From Bisgaard Taxon 45 (GTDB lineage: Bacteria; Pseudomonadota; Gammaproteobacteria; Enterobacterales; Pasteurellaceae), in NCBI GenBank assembly GCA_030783905.1, contig JAQAHH010000009.1, forward strand, positions 62,001 to 126,000: a stretch of 64,000 nucleotides of DNA, written 5' to 3'. Under the pieces are notes generated by a model, which saw only the letters and a program-made list of their open reading frames with translations, searched no databases and was not told the origin of the DNA. Shown piece after piece: positions 48,030-56,089 of this stretch (its first letter is position 1; each line of letters opens with the position of its first letter). The translations under genes and the position numbers were made by a program.

Positions 48030-49259
48030 ATGACATATAAATTTATTGATTTGTTTTCAGGCTGTGGTGGGCTAGAAGATGGTTTTTTACAATCAGGTAG
48101 GTACGACAGTATAGCTTCTGTTGAATGGTTAAAACCACAAGCACAAACTTTAATCAATCGGCTCAGAAGTAAATGGAAATATCAAAATGCTGAGGAAAAG
48201 GTATTAAATTTTGACATACAAAGAGAGCAAGAGCTATTCCATGGATGGAATAATGATCCTGATTTTGGATGCTCTAAAGGATTAGATTATCTTGTTAATC
48301 AAGCCAATGGGATAGATGTAATTATTGGTGGCCCACCTTGTCAGGCATACTCTATAGCTGGGAGAGTAAGAGATGAAAATGGAATGCATGATGACTATAG
48401 AAATTTTTTATTTGAACATTATTTGAGTATTGTAAATAGATATAAACCTAAAGTGTTTTTATTTGAAAATGTGTTAGGGATATTAAGTGCTAAACCTAAT
48501 GGAATCAATATTCTTAATGAGATTAAAAAATCTTTTAGCAAAATAGGATATGTCATTCCTAATGATATAAAATCTTTTTGTGTAGTTAATTCAGTTAATT
48601 TTGATGTACCACAAAATAGAAAAAGAGTGATTATAGTCGGGGTTAGAGAAGATTTAATACAGAATCTATGTATAGAGGACTTTTATTCTAAGTATCTAGT
48701 TAAATACCAGACTGATAGAGTTAGAACTGTTGGAGAAGCTATTTCTGATTTAGAAAAGTTTTTTCCTGTCATGAATAAAGAAGAGCATTCTAAGGTAAAT
48801 GCCTATAAAGGGAATAAAAATACTAAAAATTGGCATTCTCCTAGATACCATAATATTAGAGATATGACAATATATGGAATGCTAGCAAAAGATATTGAAA
48901 CAAGAACATTTAAATATACTACTTCGGCGGCATTATCCGATGTTTATGAAAAATTCGTAGGAGCAAAATCTCCCATTCATAGATATTATGTATTAAGGAA
49001 AGATGAACCTAGTACGACAATAATTGCTCATCTTTATAAAGATGGAAACCGTTTTATTCATTACGATTCATCACAAGCTAGAAGTATCACTCCTAGAGAA
49101 GCTGCTCGTTTGCAATCATTTGATGATGATTTTGAGTTTTGTGGTTCTCAAGGTAGTGTGTACCAGATGATTGGAAATGCTGTTCCCCCTAAATTAGGTA
49201 AAGCATTGGGGCTAGCACTTTCGGAATTTTTAGATGATATTATTATAAATGATAAATAA
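48030..49259 (+). CDS. DNA cytosine-5 methyltransferase M2 of a McrB-type R-M system
   Basis: 409 residues from ATG 48030, one base after the M1 stop; upstream in-frame alternatives would run back into M1 and are rejected. Motifs: I FIDLFSGCGGLEDGF, IV GGPPCQAYS with catalytic Cys104, VI FENVLGIL, VIII QNRKRVIIVGV, IX PREAARLQSF and X QMIGNAVPPKLG. There is an insertion of about 30 residues between motifs I and IV relative to M1. Nearly all Arg codons are AGA. The stretch GGTGGCCCACCTTGTCAGG is identical in M1 and M2 at the active site. Nine bases before R1. Confidence 0.93.
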   Translation: MTYKFIDLFSGCGGLEDGFLQSGRYDSIASVEWLKPQAQTLINRLRSKWKYQNAEEKVLNFDIQREQELFHGWNNDPDFGCSKGLDYLVNQANGIDVIIGGPPCQAYSIAGRVRDENGMHDDYRNFLFEHYLSIVNRYKPKVFLFENVLGILSAKPNGINILNEIKKSFSKIGYVIPNDIKSFCVVNSVNFDVPQNRKRVIIVGVREDLIQNLCIEDFYSKYLVKYQTDRVRTVGEAISDLEKFFPVMNKEEHSKVNAYKGNKNTKNWHSPRYHNIRDMTIYGMLAKDIETRTFKYTTSAALSDVYEKFVGAKSPIHRYYVLRKDEPSTTIIAHLYKDGNRFIHYDSSQARSITPREAARLQSFDDDFEFCGSQGSVYQMIGNAVPPKLGKALGLALSEFLDDIIINDK

Positions 49260-49268
49260 GGTTGTTTT

Positions 49269-51278
49269 ATGTTTCACTATTTATATACCAATGATATGCG
49301 AATTTCTTCTTTAGAAAAGAAAGCTAGAGAATTTGCAAATTTTTTTCTAACGGATAGCTTGCCATCAGCAAGTGAAAATAAATCACTAAATAATAGTGGA
49401 ATGACTATTGGATATTATCTAAATTTGAAAAATAAGGGTAATATGGCTCATTTGATAGCAAATGGGAATTTTAAATTTGCTTTGGTTAATATTATCAAAA
49501 AATTTCAATATCCTAATCCTAGAACCTTAGAAAGCTTGAAAGAAGTAATAAATGATGGTATTAAAATTGCTCCTTTAAGAGAAGTTGTTAAAATTTTATT
49601 TTTATCTCAAGTTTCTGGATTTAAAGATGTTTATTTAACCAAGGATGAGGTTTTAGAATTTATTTTCTTTAATCCTAATGTTTCTAAAGTGAATGGCAAT
49701 TACGATAGATTAGAGTTATATAAAAATATCATTAAATATCGAGAAGATGGAACTATTCCGAACTATATCTCTGATTTAAAAACTCAACGAGTCTGGAATA
49801 ACCAAGAAAGGCAAGTAAATGAAATTCTAGATATATTGAACTGGTCAGGGTTCTCAGTATATAAAGATGGAAAAGTTACTTTGGTTTCTGATGAGAATAT
49901 GGACAGAAATATTAAATCTGAACTATATGATCTAATTCAGTATAATTCATATTGGGATATATCTATAGTGGAAGAGAATGCTAAATTGGATATTCTCCAG
50001 AAAAGCTATTTTGATTATATAGATGATGGTATTAGTCTTTCAAATAATCAAGATTTTTATATGATAAATACACAAAAAGTTTCTTGTATACCCAAACCCT
50101 TCATTATTCTAGCTGGTATATCTGGCACGGGTAAAACCCGTTTTATCCGTGAACAGGCAAAACGTTGGTCTGAAACGCTCGATAACTATTGTCTTATTCC
50201 TGTTCGTCCCGATTGGCACGAACCTTCTGATTTATTAGGTTATGTATCCCGTTTATCAGGTAAGGCTGAATATGTGGTTACCGATTTATTAAAATTTATT
50301 GTGAAAGCTTGGAAAGCGATTGCTCAAGGGGTCAGTTTTGAAGGGAAAATGGTAAAAGGGAATCAGGATTCGTTAGATAAAATCACTCCATTTTGGTTGT
50401 GCTTAGATGAAATGAATTTAGCCCCCGTGGAACAATATTTTGCTGATTATCTTTCCATTTTAGAAACAAGAGAGTGGAAATGGGATGAAAATGGGTTCCG
50501 TTATTGTAGTGATGCTTTATTAAGTGCGGATCTTTTTAAGCAATTTTCAGAAAATTTTAAACAAGAATTTGGCTTAGAGAACAATGAACAATTGTTCACC
50601 TTCTTTGAACAAAATGGGATTCCATTGCCGTTTAATTTAATTGTGGCGGGAACGGTGAATATGGATGAAACAACGCATGCTTTTTCTCGTAAAGTGTTAG
50701 ATCGTGCGTTGAGTTTTGATTTTAGTGAATTTTATCCTAATAATTTTGAACAGTTTTTTGAGCCACAGGTACAAGCTATAACCTTAACTTATCCGCATCA
50801 TTCTACAGCAACTAAGTTAAAAACAAATCTAGATGCGCTTTCTCAGGAATATAATGTCACTCAAGAAAGTCTAAGCTTCTTAAATAAAATCAATGAAATA
50901 TTTAAAAATACACCATTTAAGTTAGCTTATCGTGCATTAAATGAATTGTTATTGAATGTGCGGAGTTTTCAACCTCAATCTAAAGCCGAATTACAAGCTG
51001 TTTTGGATGATTTTTTGATGCTTAAAGTCCTTCCACGTTTAGAAGGCGATCAAGATAAGTTGGCTTTTGATGATGAATATAGTTTATTTGATAAATTAGA
51101 AGAGATACTCAAAAATCAGTTGTCAGAAATTTGGGCAGAAGATAAATCCCGAGTCGATTTCTTTAACCAAGATTTAGCAGGGAATAAGTTAAATAATTTG
51201 CCATGCCGCTCTCGTCAAAAACTTGAGCAAATGAAAAAACAATTGGAACGTCAACATTTCACCTCGTTTTGGCAATAA
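49269..51278 (+). CDS. McrB-like AAA+ motor subunit R1
   Basis: 669-residue restriction subunit. Residues 1-about 270 form a variable N-terminal domain with no motif I recognise, expected from LlaJI-type systems to bind the target DNA. The AAA+ domain follows: Walker A GISGTGKT (283-290, Lys289), RPDWHEPSDLLGYV typical of McrB relatives, Walker B CLDEMNLAP (378-386), and NMDETTHAFSRKVLDRA (464-480), where the first part stands in place of the MNTADRS loop of E. coli McrB and the last Arg resembles the arginine-finger region. GTP or ATP use cannot be decided. Arginine codons change from AGA/CGA before base 50,090 to CGT after it. Start ATG follows TAAGGTTG. Confidence 0.88.
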   Translation: MFHYLYTNDMRISSLEKKAREFANFFLTDSLPSASENKSLNNSGMTIGYYLNLKNKGNMAHLIANGNFKFALVNIIKKFQYPNPRTLESLKEVINDGIKIAPLREVVKILFLSQVSGFKDVYLTKDEVLEFIFFNPNVSKVNGNYDRLELYKNIIKYREDGTIPNYISDLKTQRVWNNQERQVNEILDILNWSGFSVYKDGKVTLVSDENMDRNIKSELYDLIQYNSYWDISIVEENAKLDILQKSYFDYIDDGISLSNNQDFYMINTQKVSCIPKPFIILAGISGTGKTRFIREQAKRWSETLDNYCLIPVRPDWHEPSDLLGYVSRLSGKAEYVVTDLLKFIVKAWKAIAQGVSFEGKMVKGNQDSLDKITPFWLCLDEMNLAPVEQYFADYLSILETREWKWDENGFRYCSDALLSADLFKQFSENFKQEFGLENNEQLFTFFEQNGIPLPFNLIVAGTVNMDETTHAFSRKVLDRALSFDFSEFYPNNFEQFFEPQVQAITLTYPHHSTATKLKTNLDALSQEYNVTQESLSFLNKINEIFKNTPFKLAYRALNELLLNVRSFQPQSKAELQAVLDDFLMLKVLPRLEGDQDKLAFDDEYSLFDKLEEILKNQLSEIWAEDKSRVDFFNQDLAGNKLNNLPCRSRQKLEQMKKQLERQHFTSFWQ

Positions 51279-51290
51279 GTGATCATCAAA

Positions 51291-53633
51291 ATGAAAGAAT
51301 GGCTTAGCTTAGATTGTGATGATTTCACATTCACTGTTTGGAGTAATGGTGTAGACAAGCGGAAAAGTGTATTTGAGAAGAGAGATAAAACAGCATCTCA
51401 ATATGTCATTCATTTTTCCGAAAATATGGGAAAAGTAAAAATACATTGTCCATTTTTAGATGCCCCTTTATTGCTTGAATCCTCACAGCTAGAGCTACCT
51501 TCACCGCTTTTCTTTGAAAATTTACAATATCAATTTGAATGGGCGTTTAAGTTTGATGTTGAACAGGCTGAAGTGATTCATTATCACAGTGCGGTAAATG
51601 AAGCTTTCCGTTTTAAGCATCGCTCTTTGATTGGTAATATCAATACAGGCAATGATATTGGTTGGTTTACTTTACCTATCCGTTATTCTGTTGGCAATAA
51701 ACAAAAAGAATTCCATATTAAATTTGAAATTCTGCCGACAAAAATCGATTTACACCGCGATATTCCTATCATTTATCAAAACATTGATACCGAATTTCCA
51801 TTATTGCGTTTTAACTTTTTAGGTAAAACAGAACAACAAAGTTCAGAAAGTCATAAACGAGGCAATTTCTCCCTATTTTGGTTAGCGCATTTTAAACAAT
51901 TACGGGAAAAGCTCGTTCATAATATCAAGATAATTACGCTTGCTCCCCATCAACGTTTACAGCAGAAAAACGCATTTTTGAAAGCAGATCGTTTAGTTGG
52001 TAAAGCATCCCACCGCCAATTAGAAAAAATTCGTCATGATATTAAAAATGGCCAGATGGATAAACGTTATCAAGTTAATCCCAAATTTCTGAGTGCAAAT
52101 ACGCCTGAGAATCGGTTTATTAAATGGATTTCAGGACAAATACAACGCCAAATTAACAAGATTATTTATCAATTACAGACACAACAAAATGAATTCTCAG
52201 AAACGCTGACCACAAATTTAAAAACGTGGATTGCGCCACTGATGAAATTAGAAAAACAAAGTTTCCTTAAAGACATTAGCCCTGAATATTTAGAAAAATC
52301 CACATTAGTTCTACAACAAAAAACTGGCTATAACCAAGTTTATTATATTTGGCAGGAATTAAAGCTTTATTTAGATTTTTTTGAACAATCAAAAACGATT
52401 TCAATGAAATCTGTGTCTGAGCTTTATGAAATTTGGTGCTTTATTACCTTGAAAAATATATTACTTGAGTTAGGTTTTCAAGCGACTCAAAAACAAAAAA
52501 ATCGTCTATGTCAGAATAAATTTTCGGAATATCAACTGAGGGATGGTTTACTTGGGGCTTTTCATTTTGAAAAAGGCAATATTAAGGTTCGGTTGGCACA
52601 TGAGCCTATATTTCGTCAAGAAGGAAAAGAAATTAGAACATTTTGGGTATCCCAAAAGCCAGACATTTTATTAGAGGTTGTCTTGCCAAATAAACAAAAA
52701 TATATTTGGCTATTTGATGCCAAGTATCGAATTGCATCAGGTAAAGATCTCAATCTTGAGGATCAAGATAAAACAGAAAAAGAGAATGAGGCTATTGCGA
52801 ACAGAAAAGATCTGGTGCCTGAAGATTCACTAAACCAAATGCACCGTTATCGCGATGCATTAATTCATATTTCTCACCACAGTTTAATTGAACGTTCTCG
52901 CCCGGTATTTGGTGCTTTTGCGTTGTATCCTGGTTATTTTCAACAAGATCAGGTTTCTAATCCTTATCAGTCTGTGATTGATGCGATTGGGATTGGTGCG
53001 TTTGCCTTATTACCAAGCCAAGATAAACTGGGCCAAACTTGGTTGATGAATTTTTTAACCGAGAAATTGAGTTTCAATATAGAAAAACAGCAAGAAAAAA
53101 CGGATGAATTGTATATTGAAAATCCGGCAAGAATTCCTACTTTAGGGATGAAACAGGCTTATTATCGCAATTTAGTCATGACGATCAGAATTGGTGATGA
53201 AAGAGAAGAGGGCTATATACAAAAATTTAGAGAGGGAACAGCGAATTATTATCACACTAAAACTGATATTTTTGACGAGGAATTTAATCATAAAATTGTA
53301 TCTGAGCTCAGTTTCTTAGCGATAGCTTATCCAAGTTTAGAAGAGGAATGGGTTATTGATAAGATTTATCCTATTTTGAATGTAGAGATGAAGCAACGTA
53401 AGGCTTTATCAATAGAACAAACAGGCAATCATAAAGGACAGTTTTCAGAAGAATGGTACTATTGTTTTGAACTCAGTCAGCCAATCATGCTAAAAAACCA
53501 GATTGAGGGTATTCCTGTTGAGCGCTTTCGAGAATCCATTAAGCTTCCTACGCTTAAGATGATCCAGGGAGTCAAGAGGTTTGATAAGTTACGAAGTGTT
53601 TATGAAAACGTCTTAGTACAAGCATTAAAATAG
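51291..53633 (+). CDS. PD-(D/E)XK nuclease subunit R2 (DUF2357-type)
   Basis: Nuclease partner of R1. ATG 51291 gives 780 residues; a GTG at 51279, directly after the R1 stop, would add four. The N-terminal 300 residues resemble the DUF2357 region found with McrB-like motors. The C-terminal part holds a PD-(D/E)XK site: Asp458 in KPDILLEVV, then Asp476-Ala-Lys478 in WLFDAKYR, followed by LNQMHRYRDAL. A tail of about 150 residues after FNIEKQQEK may be an extra domain. Arg codons are largely host-like (CGT/CGC) in the first two thirds. Family assignment is from remembered patterns; it is not McrC-like in its N-terminus. A long hairpin terminator follows. Confidence 0.8.
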   Translation: MKEWLSLDCDDFTFTVWSNGVDKRKSVFEKRDKTASQYVIHFSENMGKVKIHCPFLDAPLLLESSQLELPSPLFFENLQYQFEWAFKFDVEQAEVIHYHSAVNEAFRFKHRSLIGNINTGNDIGWFTLPIRYSVGNKQKEFHIKFEILPTKIDLHRDIPIIYQNIDTEFPLLRFNFLGKTEQQSSESHKRGNFSLFWLAHFKQLREKLVHNIKIITLAPHQRLQQKNAFLKADRLVGKASHRQLEKIRHDIKNGQMDKRYQVNPKFLSANTPENRFIKWISGQIQRQINKIIYQLQTQQNEFSETLTTNLKTWIAPLMKLEKQSFLKDISPEYLEKSTLVLQQKTGYNQVYYIWQELKLYLDFFEQSKTISMKSVSELYEIWCFITLKNILLELGFQATQKQKNRLCQNKFSEYQLRDGLLGAFHFEKGNIKVRLAHEPIFRQEGKEIRTFWVSQKPDILLEVVLPNKQKYIWLFDAKYRIASGKDLNLEDQDKTEKENEAIANRKDLVPEDSLNQMHRYRDALIHISHHSLIERSRPVFGAFALYPGYFQQDQVSNPYQSVIDAIGIGAFALLPSQDKLGQTWLMNFLTEKLSFNIEKQQEKTDELYIENPARIPTLGMKQAYYRNLVMTIRIGDEREEGYIQKFREGTANYYHTKTDIFDEEFNHKIVSELSFLAIAYPSLEEEWVIDKIYPILNVEMKQRKALSIEQTGNHKGQFSEEWYYCFELSQPIMLKNQIEGIPVERFRESIKLPTLKMIQGVKRFDKLRSVYENVLVQALK

Positions 53634-53647
53634 ATAATTAACTCTTG

Positions 53648-53687
53648 AAAAAATGCGATGAATATTCATATTCATCGCATTTTTTTA
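53648..53687. terminator. Bidirectional terminator between R2 and dps
   Basis: An 18-base perfect stem (53648-53665 with 53668-53685) with almost no loop and T runs on both strands lies between two convergent genes. It shares the arm AAAAATGCGATGAA with the grxA terminator at 37821. Confidence 0.92.
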
Positions 53688-53703
53688 TTAAGCTTTATTG
53701 GGA

Positions 53704-54183
53704 TTAGGCATGGCAGCTTTCGCAAGCAGCAGTGAACATCCAAATTAATTTCTCTTGTTCTTTGATGTAGTCGCTCATTTGTGAAGCGGTACCTTCGTCA
53801 TCTGCATCGCCTGCAAGCGCTAAAATTTCACGTTGTTGTTTCAATAAGACTTTGAAACCTTCTAACGTGCCTTTTAAGCATTCTTTTGCGGTACTCACAC
53901 CAATATCTTCTTTGATAGTCGAAACGCTAAGGTATTGGCTATAGGCATTATTTGGGGTATAGCCTAAAGTTAAAATACGCTCTGCAATTTCATCCACTTT
54001 CACCACTAAATCATCATAAATTTCTTCAAATTTTGCGTGTAACTCAAAGAAATTCACACCTTTAATATTCCAGTGGTAACCACGTACGTTGGTATAAAAC
54101 ACTTGATAGTTTGCGAGTAAGTTATTCAGTTCTTTTGCTAATTTTTCAGATGAAGCTGCACATAGTCCGATTGCTGTTGCCAT
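53704..54183 (-). CDS. dps: Dps-family DNA-binding ferritin-like protein
   Basis: Dodecameric miniferritin that stores iron and shields DNA in starvation or peroxide stress. 159 residues. The inter-subunit ferroxidase ligands are complete: His37 (YHWNIKG), His49 (ELHAKFEE), Asp64 and Glu68 (KVDEIAER). The N-terminus lacks the Lys-rich tail of E. coli Dps, so DNA binding may be weak. The C-terminus has two Cys in ACESCHA. Monocistronic, convergent with the R-M system. Confidence 0.92.
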   Translation of the reverse strand: MATAIGLCAASSEKLAKELNNLLANYQVFYTNVRGYHWNIKGVNFFELHAKFEEIYDDLVVKVDEIAERILTLGYTPNNAYSQYLSVSTIKEDIGVSTAKECLKGTLEGFKVLLKQQREILALAGDADDEGTASQMSDYIKEQEKLIWMFTAACESCHA

Positions 54184-54365
54184 TGTTATTTCTCCAATAG
54201 TTAGTCATTTTAGGTAGTTAAGATGTCATTCAAATAAAACCTATGAATGGCGAATATGGGTATATCATACGCTTAATCGATAAAGAAAGGAAATCGTTCG
54301 TAATAATATGTTTAATAGGTAATATAAATTAATACCTGATTTTTGGAAGGTTATTATGAACAAAA

Positions 54366-54374
54366 AAGTGCGGT
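54366..54374 (+). repeat. DNA uptake signal sequence
   Basis: Exact AAGTGCGGT, left arm of the prfC terminator. Confidence 0.85.
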
Positions 54375-54385
54375 CTAATGACGGG

Positions 54386-54394
54386 ACCGCACTT
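54386..54394 (-). repeat. DNA uptake signal sequence
   Basis: Exact ACCGCACTT, right arm of the prfC terminator. Confidence 0.85.
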
Positions 54395-54401
54395 GAGAAG
54401 C

Positions 54402-55982
54402 CTAATGTTCTCTGGTTTTAAAGAAACTCACGTCAGGATAGCGTTCTTGAGTAAGGTTTAAATTCACCATGGTTGGGGCAATATAGGTTAAGTTATCGCC
54501 ACCATCTAATGCAAGGTTTTGTTCATTTTTACGTTTAAATTCGTCGAATTTTTTCGCATCGCTACATTCAACCCAGCGTGCCGTCGCCACATTGATGTTT
54601 TCATAAATCGCTTCTACGTTATATTCTGATTTTAAACGTGAAACCACCACATCAAACTGAAGTACACCCACCGCACCTACGATGAGATCGTTATTCATGA
54701 GAGGTCGGAAAACTTGCACCGCACCTTCTTCTGAAAGTTGCACTAAGCCTTTTAATAATTGTTTTTGTTTGAGTGGATCTTTTAAACGAATGCGACGGAA
54801 CAATTCAGGCGCAAAGTTTGGGATCCCGGTGAATTTTAATTCTTCACCTTGGGTAAAGGTATCACCAATTTGGATTGTACCGTGATTATGTAAGCCGATA
54901 ATATCGCCCGCATAAGCCTCTTCAGCATGAGAACGATCGCCTGCCATAAAGGTTAAGGCGTCAGAAATCACGACATCTTTACCCAATCTCACATGGCGAA
55001 GCTTCATGCCTTTTTCATATTTGCCAGACACAACACGCATAAAGGCCACACGGTCGCGGTGTTTTGGATCCATATTCGCTTGGATTTTAAACACGAAACC
55101 CGTGAGTTTTTGCTCGCTACTTTCAACGGGACGTGTGTCGGCTTGGCGTGCCTGTGGGGCTGGTGCCCATTGGGTTAACCCATCTAAGAAATGATCCACG
55201 CCAAAGTTACCTAATGCCGTACCAAAGAAGACTGGCGTTAATTCACCATTTAAGAAGGCATCCAAATCAAATTCATTTGACGCACCTTGCACTAATTCCA
55301 GTTCATCACGTAATTGTTGCGCTAAATCATCACCAACCGCAATGTCTAATTCAGGGTTATTTAAGCCTTTAATAACTCGTTTTTCTTGAATGGTATGGCC
55401 TTGCCCTGTTTGGTATAAATAGGTTTCATCTTTATATAAATGATAAACCCCTTTGAATAGTTTGCCGCAGCCAATTGGCCAAGTGATCGGTGCGCAGTGG
55501 ATATTTAACACGTTTTCCACTTCATCTAATAATTCCATTGGATCACGAATATCACGGTCCAATTTGTTCATAAAGGTCAAAATTGGCGTATCACGTAGGC
55601 GAGTGACTTCCATTAATTTAATCGTGCGTTCTTCCACCCCTTTGGCACTGTCGATTACCATTAAACAGCTGTCAACTGCGGTTAAGGTGCGGTAAGTATC
55701 TTCCGAGAAATCTTCGTGTCCTGGGGTATCGAGTAAGTTGACCAAACAATCATGGTAAGGGAATTGCATCACCGAGGTGGTAATGGAGATACCACGTTGT
55801 TTTTCCATTTCCATCCAGTCAGATTTGGCATGCTGGGCAGCGCCTTTCCCCTTCACCGATCCTGCAGTTTGAATGGCTTGTCCGTAAAGCAACACTTTTT
55901 CGGTAATGGTGGTTTTACCCGCATCGGGGTGAGAGATAATCGCAAAGGTGCGACGTTTGTTTACTTGTTGTGGATAACTCAT
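54402..55982 (-). CDS. prfC: Peptide chain release factor 3
   Basis: Translational GTPase that recycles RF1/RF2 from the ribosome. 526 residues. G1 [13 protein letters not shown], the switch region [16 protein letters not shown]3 [16 protein letters not shown] and G4 FMNKLDRD are intact; the C-terminal RF3 domain ([11 protein letters not shown], then [16 protein letters not shown]) separates it from EF-G. Divergent from the phosphoethanolamine-transferase-like gene. Confidence 0.97.
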   Translation of the reverse strand: MSYPQQVNKRRTFAIISHPDAGKTTITEKVLLYGQAIQTAGSVKGKGAAQHAKSDWMEMEKQRGISITTSVMQFPYHDCLVNLLDTPGHEDFSEDTYRTLTAVDSCLMVIDSAKGVEERTIKLMEVTRLRDTPILTFMNKLDRDIRDPMELLDEVENVLNIHCAPITWPIGCGKLFKGVYHLYKDETYLYQTGQGHTIQEKRVIKGLNNPELDIAVGDDLAQQLRDELELVQGASNEFDLDAFLNGELTPVFFGTALGNFGVDHFLDGLTQWAPAPQARQADTRPVESSEQKLTGFVFKIQANMDPKHRDRVAFMRVVSGKYEKGMKLRHVRLGKDVVISDALTFMAGDRSHAEEAYAGDIIGLHNHGTIQIGDTFTQGEELKFTGIPNFAPELFRRIRLKDPLKQKQLLKGLVQLSEEGAVQVFRPLMNNDLIVGAVGVLQFDVVVSRLKSEYNVEAIYENINVATARWVECSDAKKFDEFKRKNEQNLALDGGDNLTYIAPTMVNLNLTQERYPDVSFFKTREH

Positions 55983-56089
55983 TTTAAGTATTATTTATCA
56001 TATTAATGTTGAAAGTTGGTTATTTTCGCATAAAATGTCATGATATACCACTCATCTAAAAGCATTTAGAAATGCGCATAGGAGCTATC

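Larger units (their letters stand above)
54365..54395 (-). terminator. Terminator of prfC built from paired uptake signals
   Basis: Two uptake signals in opposite orientation (54366-54374 and 54386-54394) form the stem AAGTGCGGTC/GACCGCACTT. On the minus strand the hairpin runs into TTTTTTG, seven bases past the prfC stop. Confidence 0.88.

Noticed and set aside
49269-53633. Reading R1-R2 as a plain McrBC type IV system
   Set aside because: Two cytosine methyltransferases are tightly linked, R2 does not resemble McrC at its N-terminus, and the R1 signature loop differs from McrB.
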